From: Diaphorobacter sp. HDW4B
GTDB taxonomy: Bacteria > Pseudomonadota > Gammaproteobacteria > Burkholderiales > Burkholderiaceae_C
Direction: 5' to 3'
Assembly: GCF_011305535.1 (NCBI RefSeq)
Contig: NZ_CP049905.1
Location: 62,001 to 126,000, forward strand
DNA: 64,000 nucleotides
The notes below the pieces were generated by a model. That model saw nothing but the letters and a program-made list of their open reading frames with translations, was not told the origin of the DNA and made no database searches. Positions 9,506 to 18,975 of the stretch are shown here, in pieces (position 1 is the stretch's first letter; every line of letters begins with the position of its first letter). The position numbers and the translations under genes were made by a program.

Positions 9506-10396
9506 TCAAACGCTCTCCGACAATCCCCACACACGTCTGAGCTGTGACAACGTAGCCACCAGCGCCGGATCATGCTCGGTCGAGCGCCCATAGATGAAAC
9601 CCAGTTGCGCAGGAACGCGCGCGTGCGGCCAGATCACCAACTCGTCCTTCCCGGCCAGATCGATGGCCTTGTCTTCTCGCAGCAAGGTCAGCCCGAGCCC
9701 TGCGCGTACAAGGCTCTCGCCAGCGGCCATGGTGTCGGCTTCAAGAATTTGATGAGGTGCCAGGCCTTGGCGCGCGAACAGTGCCATCAGCAGATGCTGC
9801 GTGTGGTGCTGCGCCGGTGTGGCAATCCATGGCAGTTGCGACAGGTCGCGCCAGCCCGCTTTCAGCACCTCGTTGCGCAGGGCTGCGGGTGCCACGATGC
9901 GGTAGTGGCGTGTCTGCAGCACCAGCACTTCCAAATCGCGCGGCATGTTGGCGGCGATGTAGAACGCGCCCTGCATGCTGCCCGACATGACCTGCTCGCA
10001 CAGGTCCTGCGCGAGGCCATAGCGGGTTTTGATTTCCAGAAGCGGCAAGGCAGATACCAAAGCGCGCAGCAACGAGCCAAGACGCAGCGAGTCGGGATCA
10101 GTGGACGTGCCGATCACGAGCTGCCCGGTGATTTCGCCCTGCAGATCTTTGGCGCGGCCTTGCAGATGCCCTGCTGCATCGAGCACTTTCTGCGCATCGG
10201 CGAGCAGAGATTCACCCGCGCGCGTCAGGCTGATGCGACCGGGTCGGCGGTCGAACAGTGCCACGCCTAGTTCTTCCTCCAGCGCCTTGATCTGCGCGGT
10301 GACTGCTGGCTGCGTCACATGCAGCGCTTCGGCCGTGCGCGTGACGCTGCCCAGCGTTGCCGCCGTGACGTAGGCGCGCAGTTGGTACATCTCCAT
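9506..10396 (-). CDS. LysR family transcriptional regulator
   Basis: A 296-residue LysR-type regulator. The N-terminal winged helix-turn-helix reads LRAYVTAATLGSVTRTAEAL then HVTQPAVTAQIKALEEELG and LFDRRPGRISLTRAGE; a periplasmic-binding-protein-like effector domain fills the rest. It lies 70 bp downstream of the ABC transporter ATPase gene on the same strand, so it may be the last gene of that operon. Control of the importer is plausible but not demonstrable. Its 3' end converges on the TRIC gene only 10 bp away. Confidence 0.9.
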   Translation of the reverse strand: MEMYQLRAYVTAATLGSVTRTAEALHVTQPAVTAQIKALEEELGVALFDRRPGRISLTRAGESLLADAQKVLDAAGHLQGRAKDLQGEITGQLVIGTSTDPDSLRLGSLLRALVSALPLLEIKTRYGLAQDLCEQVMSGSMQGAFYIAANMPRDLEVLVLQTRHYRIVAPAALRNEVLKAGWRDLSQLPWIATPAQHHTQHLLMALFARQGLAPHQILEADTMAAGESLVRAGLGLTLLREDKAIDLAGKDELVIWPHARVPAQLGFIYGRSTEHDPALVATLSQLRRVWGLSESV

Positions 10397-10466
10397 CGGC
10401 CTAGCCTAACGCAGCAGGGGTATGGCTGCGGCTACTGGAATTCCCGTAGAGCGGAGCCTCGGCAAA

Positions 10467-11579
10467 TCAGGCATCCAGATAGCGCATCTGACTCGGTTCG
10501 ATTCCAAGGCGCACCGCCGTGCCCGTCGGCAACATGCCAACGCCCGCGTAATGCGGCTGATCGGCCACGACTGCCACATCACCCACCCGCACGCGATAAC
10601 GCGAGAATTCGCCAAGGAATTCGGCGCTCTCCACCTGCCCATCCATCCAGATGCGCGACGCATCGCCCGCATCGTCACGCACCGCAATCTGCACCTGATG
10701 CGGACGAAACGACACGGCCGCGCGCCCGACAGCCGGGGCTTCCGAAGGCCTGGGCAAGCGCAGATTGCCAATACCGGGAACATGGAACGACAAAGACTCG
10801 CCGCTCACCTGCATCACCTCGCCTTCCAGCACATTCGCCGTGCCCACAAAGCCTGCGACAAAGCGGTTGACGGGATAGTCGTACAGGCCCGCTGCGGAAC
10901 CCACCTGTTGCAGCACGCCCTTGTCCAGCACGGCCATGCGGTCGGCGGTGGTCATGGCTTCTTCCTGATCGTGCGTGACGAAGATGGTGGTAAGCCCAAG
11001 CTTATGCTGCAGATTCTTGAGTTCCTCGCGCATCTGCACGCGCAGCTTTTTGTCAAGATTGGAAAGCGGCTCGTCGAGCAGCAAAAGCTTGGGCTCGATC
11101 ACCACGGTGCGCGCGAGCGCAACGCGTTGCTGCTGACCGCCCGAGAGCTGCCCCGGCCTGCGCTGCGCGAACTGCGAGAGCCCGACCAGATCGAGCACCT
11201 CGCCCACCTTGCGCTTGATCGCATCGCGCGTTTCGCGGCGCTCCACCAGGCCGAATGCCACGTTGTCGAACACGCTCATGTGCGGCCACAGTGCGTAGTT
11301 TTGAAATACCATGCCGATGTTGCGCGCATGGGGCGGCACGGACGTAATGTCCTGCCCTCCCACCAAAAGCTCGCCGCGCTGATGTCGGTTGAAGCCCGCA
11401 ATCAAACGCAGCAGCGTGGATTTGCCGGAGCCCGAAGGCCCGAGCAGTGCGAAGAATTCGCCCGGTTCGATCTTGAGATTCACGTCGCGCAGCACCTCGT
11501 TGTTGCCATACGAGAGGCTGATGTGACGGCATTCGAGCGATACAGGATTGAGTTGCATATGTGGTCCCAACCTTTCCAT
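10467..11579 (-). CDS. ABC transporter ATP-binding protein (Fe3+/polyamine/phosphonate class)
   Basis: A 370-residue ATPase with Walker A GPSGSGKST, Q-loop around MVFQNYALWPHMSV, signature LSGGQQQRVALAR, Walker B LLLLDEPLSNLD and the switch histidine in FVTHDQEEAMT. A C-terminal TOBE domain (about residues 245-365) is typical of the FbpC/PotA/PhnT class. The ATG at 11579 directly abuts the permease stop (TGAATG); a second ATG at 11558 fits the family better and follows a GGAAAGG motif, so the start is uncertain. It works with the two-module permease and binding protein upstream. The substrate is not identified. Confidence 0.92.
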   Translation of the reverse strand: MERLGPHMQLNPVSLECRHISLSYGNNEVLRDVNLKIEPGEFFALLGPSGSGKSTLLRLIAGFNRHQRGELLVGGQDITSVPPHARNIGMVFQNYALWPHMSVFDNVAFGLVERRETRDAIKRKVGEVLDLVGLSQFAQRRPGQLSGGQQQRVALARTVVIEPKLLLLDEPLSNLDKKLRVQMREELKNLQHKLGLTTIFVTHDQEEAMTTADRMAVLDKGVLQQVGSAAGLYDYPVNRFVAGFVGTANVLEGEVMQVSGESLSFHVPGIGNLRLPRPSEAPAVGRAAVSFRPHQVQIAVRDDAGDASRIWMDGQVESAEFLGEFSRYRVRVGDVAVVADQPHYAGVGMLPTGTAVRLGIEPSQMRYLDA

Positions 11580-13310
11580 TCAAACCGACTGCACCGTGGC
11601 GCGCGAACGCTCCACAAAGCGGTGCGAGAAATACGTTCCGAGGCCCACGACGAGCACGGCGAGCACCCCCAGCGCCGCACCCGGACCACGGCCAGACACG
11701 CTTTGCATGTAGAGATAAATGCCGTAGCTCATGGGCGCCTGGCTCTCGCGCGAGACCAGCATGATGGTGGCCGACAGCTCCACCGCAGCGGTGATGAAAC
11801 TCGTCACAAAACCCGCCATGATGCCGCCCGCCATGAGCGGCACCATCACGCGGCGAATCACGCTCATGCGCCCTGCTCCCAAGCTTTGCGCCGCTTCTTC
11901 GAGCGAGATATGCACCTGCTGCAAAGCAGCCATGCACGAGCGCAGCGCATAGGGCAAGCGCCGCACGGCATATGCCAGCATGATGAGCACCCACGACGCG
12001 ATCAACGGCGTGTCGGTGAACGGCAGATTCACGCCACGGAACATGCGCAGATAACCAATCGCAAGCACGAGGCCCGGAATCGCCAAAGCCACAGAAGCCA
12101 TGTAATCCAGCCATTGCCGCGCAGGCAGTTTGGTGCGCAGAATCAGATACGCAATCGCGGTGCCGATCACCACGTCGATGGTGGCCGACAGCAGGCAATA
12201 CAACAGCGTGTTGCCGATCATGCTGCTGGAGTCGTTGAATACCGTGGCGTAGTGCTCCAGCGTATAGCTGTCGGGCAGCACGGAAAAGCTCCAGACCTTG
12301 GCAAACGACATCAGCAGAATGCCGAAATGCGGAGCAAGCACGACCAGCAGCACCAGCACGATCCAGCCATAGGCAAGCACAGCCTCCCATGCACTCAGCT
12401 TGCGCTTTTGCAGCGCGCTTCCACCCTTTTGCAGCGTGGCGTAATCCTTGCCCTTCATGACGCGCGCAGACATCCACAGCGCGACGATGGAGAACACGAT
12501 CATGATCACGCTGATCACATAACCCAGCGGATCGTCGAGTCCCACGGAGGTGATGCGCAGATAGGCTTGAGGCGCAAGCATGTTGGTCACGCCCATGACC
12601 AGTGGCGTGCCCAGATCATCGAACACCTTCACGAAAACCAAGGCCGCACCGGCGAGATAACCGGGCATGGCGAGCGGGAAGATGATTCTGCGAAAAAGCC
12701 GAAAACCGCGCGAACCCAGGTTAAGCGCCGACTCTTCCATCGCACCATCGATATTGCGCATGGCCGCGACGAGGTTCAGCAGAATGAATGGAAAGTAGTG
12801 AATGCTCTCCACAAACACCACGCCCACGAGTCCATCCATGATGGGAATGGTGAAGCCAAACCAGTCATCGAGCAGCAGATTGACCGACCCACTGCGCCCG
12901 AAGATGAGCTGCAGCGCAACGGCGCCCACGAACGGCGGCATGATGAGCGGCAGCACGCCCAAGGTTTGAATCAACAGCGCACCGCGAAACTCGAAACGCA
13001 CCGTGAGATAAGCCAGCGGCACCGCAATCACGCTGGCAAAAAACACGCTGGCAAGCGACACCAACACGCTGTTGATGAAGGATTCGGTGAACACCGTCTG
13101 ACCAAAGAAATTGGCGAAGTGGCCGAAGGTGAGGCTGCCTGTTTCCGTGACGAAAGCCGTGTAGATCACCATGCACACCGGGATGATCAGAAACACCAAC
13201 AGGAACAATCCGATGAGGATGAATGCGATCCACGGGCCTATGCCCGACATGGCAGAAGCGCGCACAGGCACATTGCCTACGGCATCTTGCGCGGAGACAT
13301 TGGTACTCAT
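11580..13310 (-). CDS. ABC transporter permease, two fused modules (FbpB-like)
   Basis: A 576-residue inner-membrane protein of about twelve helices in two homologous halves, as in FbpB-type permeases. Each half has an EAA loop for docking the ATPase: EESALNLGSRGFRLFRRIIF in the first and LEEAAQSLGAGRMSVIRRVM in the second. A polar N-terminal stretch of about 25 residues precedes the first helix. The stop codon touches the ATPase start, so translation is probably coupled. The permease is separated from its binding-protein gene by 303 bp that hold a structured repeat, which may set different expression levels of the two parts. Confidence 0.92.
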   Translation of the reverse strand: MSTNVSAQDAVGNVPVRASAMSGIGPWIAFILIGLFLLVFLIIPVCMVIYTAFVTETGSLTFGHFANFFGQTVFTESFINSVLVSLASVFFASVIAVPLAYLTVRFEFRGALLIQTLGVLPLIMPPFVGAVALQLIFGRSGSVNLLLDDWFGFTIPIMDGLVGVVFVESIHYFPFILLNLVAAMRNIDGAMEESALNLGSRGFRLFRRIIFPLAMPGYLAGAALVFVKVFDDLGTPLVMGVTNMLAPQAYLRITSVGLDDPLGYVISVIMIVFSIVALWMSARVMKGKDYATLQKGGSALQKRKLSAWEAVLAYGWIVLVLLVVLAPHFGILLMSFAKVWSFSVLPDSYTLEHYATVFNDSSSMIGNTLLYCLLSATIDVVIGTAIAYLILRTKLPARQWLDYMASVALAIPGLVLAIGYLRMFRGVNLPFTDTPLIASWVLIMLAYAVRRLPYALRSCMAALQQVHISLEEAAQSLGAGRMSVIRRVMVPLMAGGIMAGFVTSFITAAVELSATIMLVSRESQAPMSYGIYLYMQSVSGRGPGAALGVLAVLVVGLGTYFSHRFVERSRATVQSV

Positions 13311-13456
13311 GAGGACTCTCCCGCAATGCGCTGCTGATGCAACGATTCACTCAGAAAACAAGCACACCAAAGGCTTTTCATAAGAGTCTCCACGCATTCA
13401 ACATTCCGAAGCAGCGGGCCAGCGAAGTGGTCGAGGCACTTGGAACCTCCAACCAC

Positions 13457-13591
13457 AACGCCGAGACAAGGCTTGAGACGAGGCGTCGCCGACGCAGACA
13501 GTGCTTCGGTACTGGCCAAGGAGGCGCTACGAAGGATCAAGCCCTGTATCGGCGTCTTCGCACGAATCACCAACCGAAGCCGAAGGCTTCG
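13457..13591 (-). repeat. Structured intergenic element, family 2, copy 1
   Basis: A 135-bp element between the binding-protein gene and the permease gene. Read on the minus strand it starts with hairpin CGAAGCC-TTC-GGCTTCG (13575-13591). A long stem follows, with arms at about 13537-13555 and 13457-13476 (ACGCCGATACAGGGCTTGA against TCAAGCCTTGTCTCGGCGTT, two imperfect pairs). The loop holds the conserved ACTGTCTGCG. The core hairpin is less perfect than in copies 2 and 3. It begins 22 bp after the binding-protein stop codon. Confidence 0.75.
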
Positions 13592-13613
13592 TCAACAAGT
13601 CAAAGAACCACAG

Positions 13614-14942
13614 TTACTTCGCCATTCCCTTGGCTTGCTGGGCTAGTTGCAACGCCTTGGCATAGTTGGACTTGGCCTTGTCGGCCCACATCTGCTCCAG
13701 ACCAGTCAACTCCTTGGCAACCGCCACATCGCGACGGCTCTTCTTGAAGAGTTCAAGGAACTGCGGATCCTTGGCATTGCCCTCGCCCACCAAAGGCGAA
13801 TAAGCCAGCGAACGCGCTTGCGACAACAGCTCCTTGCCTTGCGCATTCGGCTTGGCCTTGAGTGCCTTGTCGGCTTCCTGAATCGCCTTGGTCGCGGCCT
13901 GCAATTCCTTCAAACGGAAAGTCACCATCTGGTCGAACAGATTGATCACGACCTGATAACGCGACTCGGCCAGATCGGTGTTGAAGTGCACCTTGGCACG
14001 CTTGGCGACTTCCTGCGGAACGGGGTAGCCCGCGGGCGCTTTCAACGTGTTGTACGGCAAGATGGGCAGACGGCTGATCTTGGGATCGAACAGCAGTTGC
14101 TGGCCGGCCGTGGACATGGTGAACGCCATGAACTTCTTGGCCTCGTCCGCGTTCTTCGCACCCGCAATCAGTGCAATGTTCGCGGGCACAACAGCCGTCA
14201 TCGTCGGGTAGACAAAGTCCACCGGAAAGCCCGAATACTTGCCCGCCAAACCAAAGAAATCGATGACGATGCCAAGACCGTATTGGCCGTTGTTCACGCC
14301 ATCAGGCACAGCAAAACTGCGATCGGTGACCGCCGCCGCATTGCCCATCATTTCAAGCAGTTGGCCCCAGCCCTTTTCCCAACCTTCGCCCTGCAGAATC
14401 GTCTCGACGGTCAACTGCGTCGTGCCCGAGCGCGAGGGCGACGAAATCGCCACATGACCAAAGTATTCGGGCTTCGTCAGATCGCTCCATTCCTTGGGCG
14501 CTTCGAGCTTGTGGGCCTTCAAGTAACGCGTGTTCCACATGATCCCGTAGCCCGCCAGCGCCTGGCCGTAGTACATGCCTTCGGGGTCATTGAGCGGGAA
14601 GTTGCCGATCTTGGCCGGCGCATTCTTGTTCACCGTTTCGGGCGCTGGCGTGAGCAGCTTGCCGCGCGCGAGCACCTCGAACGCGTCGGGCGCGCTCGCC
14701 CACATCACATCGGGCCGCTGGCCTTCGGGCAACTCGCGCACATAGGCCACGGATGCCGTCGTGTTCTTGTTCAAAATCTCGATCTTGATGCCCGGATTCG
14801 CCGCTTCAAACGCCTTTTGATAAGCACTCGTCAGCTCTTTGGGAAACGAGGTGAGCACCGTCACCGTTCCCGCCTGCGCAAGGCCTGCACTCCAAACGAA
14901 ACCCGCCGAAATCGCCGCTGCCACCCAAGTCTTCTTCTGCAT
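13614..14942 (-). CDS. ABC transporter substrate-binding protein (PgtC/FbpA-like)
   Basis: A 442-residue periplasmic binding protein with a cleavable signal peptide (hydrophobic AAAISAGFVWSAG ending in AQA, about residue 24). It then opens with the typical strand VTVLTSFPKELTSAYQKAFE. Other family segments are RPDVMWASAPDAFEVL, LAGYGIMWNTRYL, HVAISSPSRSGTTQL and GLGIVIDFFGL. It resembles the cluster of iron(III), phosphoglycerate and aminoethylphosphonate receptors, which are hard to separate by eye. About 100 C-terminal residues beyond the usual fold are helical and lysine-rich. It is the first gene of the importer operon; the permease follows after the structured element. Confidence 0.88.
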   Translation of the reverse strand: MQKKTWVAAAISAGFVWSAGLAQAGTVTVLTSFPKELTSAYQKAFEAANPGIKIEILNKNTTASVAYVRELPEGQRPDVMWASAPDAFEVLARGKLLTPAPETVNKNAPAKIGNFPLNDPEGMYYGQALAGYGIMWNTRYLKAHKLEAPKEWSDLTKPEYFGHVAISSPSRSGTTQLTVETILQGEGWEKGWGQLLEMMGNAAAVTDRSFAVPDGVNNGQYGLGIVIDFFGLAGKYSGFPVDFVYPTMTAVVPANIALIAGAKNADEAKKFMAFTMSTAGQQLLFDPKISRLPILPYNTLKAPAGYPVPQEVAKRAKVHFNTDLAESRYQVVINLFDQMVTFRLKELQAATKAIQEADKALKAKPNAQGKELLSQARSLAYSPLVGEGNAKDPQFLELFKKSRRDVAVAKELTGLEQMWADKAKSNYAKALQLAQQAKGMAK

Positions 14943-15196
14943 GTGTTGTCTCCTGAATGTGATGGGGGATGCTCGGACTCTAGTCGCGCTCCCACTATTG
15001 GGCCAATCACAAGTTTTGATGCGGCATATCAGTCAACCGAGTGGTCGGGTTAACCCGTGATCGTGCGGCTCATGAAAGTTCTGACCACATGGTGCAGAGG
15101 GATTGGAAAAATTTTCGTCACTTATTGCTCAAATTGAGCATAATCCGCGCATTCCAGCTTTCCCATGCAATGAGCCACCGGGATCAGGAGACAGAC

Positions 15197-16333
15197 ATGA
15201 CATTGAAGACCGTGCAATACGACCACCCCCACCTCGTGCTGGGCGGTGCCGCCTGCGGACTGAAAGACGCGTGGGCGCGTGTGCCGCAGGAACAAAGCGC
15301 TGCGGAAAAAGAACGTGCCATGCAACGCATTCGCGAGTTGCTGAAAAAGCGCGATGCGGTGATCGTCGCGCATTACTACGTGGACGGCGCATTGCAGGAA
15401 CTGGCACGCGAGACCGGCGGCTGCGTTGGCGACTCGCTGGAAATGGCCCGCTTTGGAGCGGAGCATCCTGCCTCCACACTCGTTGTGGCAGGCGTGCGAT
15501 TCATGGGCGAGACAGCCAAGATTCTGAGCCCCGAAAAAACCGTGCTCATGCCCGACGACGAGGCCACCTGCTCGCTCGATCTGGGCTGCCCGGCTGACGA
15601 ATTCAGCCGCTTCTGCGATCAGCATCCGGACCGCACTGTCGTGGTCTACGCCAACACCAGCGCGGCGGTAAAAGCGCGTGCGGACTGGGTCGTGACCTCG
15701 TCAGTCGGCAAGGAAATCGTGGCGCATCTGCATGCGCGCGGCGAGAAGATTCTGTGGGCGCCCGACCGCCATCTGGGCGCATACATCCAGCAGCAGACCG
15801 GTGCCGACATGCTGCTCTGGCAAGGCTCGTGCGTGGTGCATGACGAGTTCAAGGCCGACGAGCTGGCCCTGCTCTCCAAGGAATACCCGGAAGCCGCGAT
15901 CCTCGTGCATCCGGAGTCGCCCGCAGCCGTTGCTGCGCTCGCGCATGTGGTGGGATCGACCACGCAACTCATCTCCGCCGTCGGCAAGTTGCCAACTAAT
16001 CGCTTCATCGTCGCGACCGATCAGGGCATCCTGCACGACATGCAGAAGCGCTACCCCGACAAGCACTTCATGCCCGCTCCTACTGCAGGGCAAGGCGCTA
16101 CCTGCAAGAGCTGCGCGATGTGCCCGTGGATGGCGATGAACAGCCTGGGGGGCATCGAGCAGGTGCTGACGTCCGAGGTCGGCTCCATCGAACTCGATGC
16201 CACGCTCGCCGAGGCCGCACGCCGGCCCATCGAACGCATGCTGCGCTTTGCGGCGCAAGCCAAACAGCGCGTGCGCGCCAGCGGTGAATTCGCGCAGGAC
16301 GGCGCGCTGTTCAAGCACTACGGCCCCGCCTGA
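15197..16333 (+). CDS. nadA: Quinolinate synthase NadA
   Basis: A 378-residue enzyme that condenses iminoaspartate with dihydroxyacetone phosphate to quinolinate using a [4Fe-4S] cluster. Visible are [72 protein letters not shown] and the C-terminal [18 protein letters not shown]. The start at 15197 was chosen because AGGAG at 15186-15190 lies seven bases upstream; the frame stays open upstream without family similarity. nadB follows after 25 bp, giving a de novo NAD operon. No nadC is found next to them. Confidence 0.95.
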   Translation: MTLKTVQYDHPHLVLGGAACGLKDAWARVPQEQSAAEKERAMQRIRELLKKRDAVIVAHYYVDGALQELARETGGCVGDSLEMARFGAEHPASTLVVAGVRFMGETAKILSPEKTVLMPDDEATCSLDLGCPADEFSRFCDQHPDRTVVVYANTSAAVKARADWVVTSSVGKEIVAHLHARGEKILWAPDRHLGAYIQQQTGADMLLWQGSCVVHDEFKADELALLSKEYPEAAILVHPESPAAVAALAHVVGSTTQLISAVGKLPTNRFIVATDQGILHDMQKRYPDKHFMPAPTAGQGATCKSCAMCPWMAMNSLGGIEQVLTSEVGSIELDATLAEAARRPIERMLRFAAQAKQRVRASGEFAQDGALFKHYGPA

Positions 16334-16358
16334 AGCTCAACGAAAGAGAGTGATCATC

Positions 16359-17903
16359 ATGACCGCATCGCGCACCACGGACGTTCTCATCATCGGCGCA
16401 GGTCTGGCCGGAATGGCGACCTCGCTGTCTCTGCCGCAGCATCTGCAGATCGACATGCTCAGCAAGGGCCGAATCGACGAATGCGCCAGTGCCTGGGCAC
16501 AAGGCGGCATTGCTGCGGTGCTCGATCCACAGGACAGCGTGGACGCGCATGTGAACGACACGCTGATTGCGGGCGCTGGCATCAACAAGCTGCTTGCCGT
16601 GCGCCAGATCCTCTCCCAAGCTCCTGCTGCAATTGCTTGGCTGATCGAACAAGGCGTGGAATTCGATCGGATGGAGGATGGCCAGACGCTGCACCTGACG
16701 CGCGAAGGTGGACACAGCCATCGCCGCATTGCGCATGTGAAAGACCGAACCGGCTTGGCGGTGCAGCAAGCATTGCTGCGCGCCTGCCGTGCTCGCGCGA
16801 ACATCCGCATTCATGAGTCACACGCAGCCATCGACCTGCCGCACGCACATGCCTCTTCTGCCAACACCTGCTTTGGCGCTTGGGTGCGCGAGCCCGATGG
16901 CAAGGTCACGCCCTGGTTGGCTGGACACACGGTGCTCGCCACCGGCGGGCTGGGGCAATTGTTTTCGCGCAGCACCAATCCATGGACGGCGACCGGCGAC
17001 GGCATTGCCATGGCCGCGCGTGCCGGATGCGCCGTGCAGGACATGGAGTTCGTGCAGTTTCATCCGACCGCATTGCAGGTCAATGGGCGCGCTGCAGGCC
17101 TCGTCACCGAAGCGCTGCGCGGCGAAGGCGCATTGCTCAAACTGCCGAATGGCGAGCGCTTCATGCCACGCCACGACGAACGCGCCGAACTGGCTCCGCG
17201 CGACATCGTCTCGCGTGCGATTCATACCGAAATGCAGCGCGGCAATCTGGCGTTCGTGCATCTCGACATCTCGCACCAACCACGCGAATGGCTGGCCCAG
17301 CATTTCCCCGGTGTGATGCAGTTGTGCGCAAGCCATGGCATCGACATCGCAAGCCAGCCAATTCCCGTCGCGCCTTGCGCGCACTACGCATGCGGTGGCG
17401 TGCGGGCGGAAGTCAACGGCACGACTGATCTGTCGAATCTGCATGCCGTGGGCGAAGTGGCCTGCACCGGCCTGCACGGCGCGAATCGGCTTGCCAGCAA
17501 TTCGCTGCTTGAATGCGTGGTCATGGGACGTGCGGCCGCACAGGCAATCGCTGCATCCAAGCCCGCGAAGGCCACACCACAATCCGCCCTACTGATGGGC
17601 AGCGCCGGGCAATCTACTGTCTCTGGTGTCGAGCAGATCTCGCCGATTGCGCAAGTGCTTGCGCAACTGATGGATGAATGTGTCGGCATTCAGCGCAATC
17701 AGCAGGGACTTGCCCAGACCGCGCGCCAGATCAGCGCTTGGCAGCACATGCTCGGCGCAGCAGATCCGGCCCTCCGCAATCGTCTGGAGGCCAGCAGCCA
17801 GATCGTGAATGCTGCGCTGCAACGGACGCACAGCTGCGGTGCGCATGCCCGTACCGATGACATTTCCTCCGAGATAAACAATCCGGAAACTGAAATGATG
17901 TGA
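16359..17903 (+). CDS. nadB: L-aspartate oxidase NadB
   Basis: A 514-residue flavoprotein that oxidises L-aspartate to iminoaspartate, the substrate of NadA. The FAD-binding motif VLIIGAGLAGMATSLSL is at residues ~8-24, followed by ASAWAQGGIAAVLDPQDS, the TREGGHSHRRIAH active-site segment, EFVQFHPTALQV and HYACGGVRAEVNGTTDLSNL with GEVACTGLHGANRLASNSLLE. A C-terminal helical domain completes the usual length. The ATG at 16359 is the second of two possible codons; AAAGAGAG lies just upstream. It is coupled to nadA in one operon. The 178 bp after it are AT-rich and lead to the IclR gene. Confidence 0.95.
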   Translation: MTASRTTDVLIIGAGLAGMATSLSLPQHLQIDMLSKGRIDECASAWAQGGIAAVLDPQDSVDAHVNDTLIAGAGINKLLAVRQILSQAPAAIAWLIEQGVEFDRMEDGQTLHLTREGGHSHRRIAHVKDRTGLAVQQALLRACRARANIRIHESHAAIDLPHAHASSANTCFGAWVREPDGKVTPWLAGHTVLATGGLGQLFSRSTNPWTATGDGIAMAARAGCAVQDMEFVQFHPTALQVNGRAAGLVTEALRGEGALLKLPNGERFMPRHDERAELAPRDIVSRAIHTEMQRGNLAFVHLDISHQPREWLAQHFPGVMQLCASHGIDIASQPIPVAPCAHYACGGVRAEVNGTTDLSNLHAVGEVACTGLHGANRLASNSLLECVVMGRAAAQAIAASKPAKATPQSALLMGSAGQSTVSGVEQISPIAQVLAQLMDECVGIQRNQQGLAQTARQISAWQHMLGAADPALRNRLEASSQIVNAALQRTHSCGAHARTDDISSEINNPETEMM

Positions 17904-18081
17904 ATCAAATCACACAATCGATCGCATCAACATACCGTATCGTTGAAACGGCATTTTCTCCAATACTGCCGCGAAATATCGATATTAAAAACATAGCAAA
18001 TACGGCTATTCCACAAACTGTCGTCTCGAATGTCAATTTCACAAGATAAAATGCCCGACATCGTGAGACTCATGGTTTGCT

Positions 18082-18894
18082 ATGAAAAAGAACTACTCAG
18101 ACTCGCCTGCCAAGCCCAGTGTCCAAGTATTGGAACGAATGTTTGTGCTCATTGATGTTTTGGCCTCGCGCGAAGAAGCCATTTCACTCAAGGAAATCAG
18201 CGAAAAGACGGGCTTGCATCCTTCCACCACCCACCGAATCCTCAACGATTTGACGATTGGTCGCTTTGTCGATCGTCCCGAATCGGGCACCTACCGCCTC
18301 GGCATGCGCCTGCTGGAACTCGGCAATCTGGTGAAGGCGCGCCTCTCGGTGCGCGACGCGGCCATGGCCCCCATGCGCTCACTGCACAAGCTGATCCAGC
18401 AACCCGTGAACCTGAGCGTGCGTCAGGGCGACGAAATCGTCTACGTGGAGCGCGCCTACAGCGAGCGCTCGGGCATGCAGGTGGTGCGCGCGATTGGCGG
18501 ACACGCGCCGCTGCATCTGACCTCCACCGGCAAGCTGTTCCTCGCCGCCGACGATCCACAACGCGTACGCGCCTACGCCACGCGCACCGGCCTGCCCGGC
18601 CACACACGCAACAGCATCACACAGTTGCCCATCCTCGAACGCGAACTGGGCAAGGCCCGCCAATATGGCATCGCGCGCGACAACGAAGAGCTGGAATTGG
18701 GTGTGCGCTGCATGGCCGCTGGCGTGTTCGACGACCAAGGCCAACTCGTGGCCGGTCTGTCGATCTCGGCTCCCGCCGATCGTCTCGATGAAAACTGGTT
18801 GCCCAAACTGCAGACCACAGCCAAGGAAATCTCTCAAGCACTGGGTTTCAACGAAGGCCAGCGCACAGCTTTCAACGGACCGATCACGAACTGA
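18082..18894 (+). CDS. IclR family transcriptional regulator
   Basis: A 270-residue regulator with an N-terminal winged helix-turn-helix (SLKEISEKTGLHPSTTHRIL) and a C-terminal effector-binding domain (GHAPLHLTSTGKLFLA, LGVRCMAAGVFDDQGQLVAGLSISAPADRL). IclR proteins commonly control catabolic genes for aromatic or small organic acids and often act on neighbours. Here the neighbours are nadB and a peptidoglycan enzyme, so its targets cannot be guessed. Its transcript ends in a strong hairpin shared with the convergent gene. The 178-bp upstream region is markedly AT-rich for this genome. Confidence 0.9.
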   Translation: MKKNYSDSPAKPSVQVLERMFVLIDVLASREEAISLKEISEKTGLHPSTTHRILNDLTIGRFVDRPESGTYRLGMRLLELGNLVKARLSVRDAAMAPMRSLHKLIQQPVNLSVRQGDEIVYVERAYSERSGMQVVRAIGGHAPLHLTSTGKLFLAADDPQRVRAYATRTGLPGHTRNSITQLPILERELGKARQYGIARDNEELELGVRCMAAGVFDDQGQLVAGLSISAPADRLDENWLPKLQTTAKEISQALGFNEGQRTAFNGPITN

Positions 18895-18921
18895 CCCGTT
18901 CAGCATTCGTTCGCTCAAAGC

Positions 18922-18948
18922 AAAAAACCGCGCAATGCGCGGTTTTTT
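18922..18948. terminator. Bidirectional intrinsic terminator
   Basis: AAAAAACCGCGCAATGCGCGGTTTTTT is a symmetrical GC hairpin flanked by A and T tracts between the IclR gene (+) and the convergent peptidase gene (-). It can end transcription from either side. Confidence 0.9.
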
Positions 18949-18975
18949 ATTGGCTGCGAGAAGTGACCAACTCGC

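Noticed and set aside
10422-13337. A 971-codon open frame on the plus strand
   Set aside because: It runs antisense to the ABC ATPase and permease genes. Its product is rich in His, Arg and Gln, as expected from reading GC-rich genes backwards, and has no family features.
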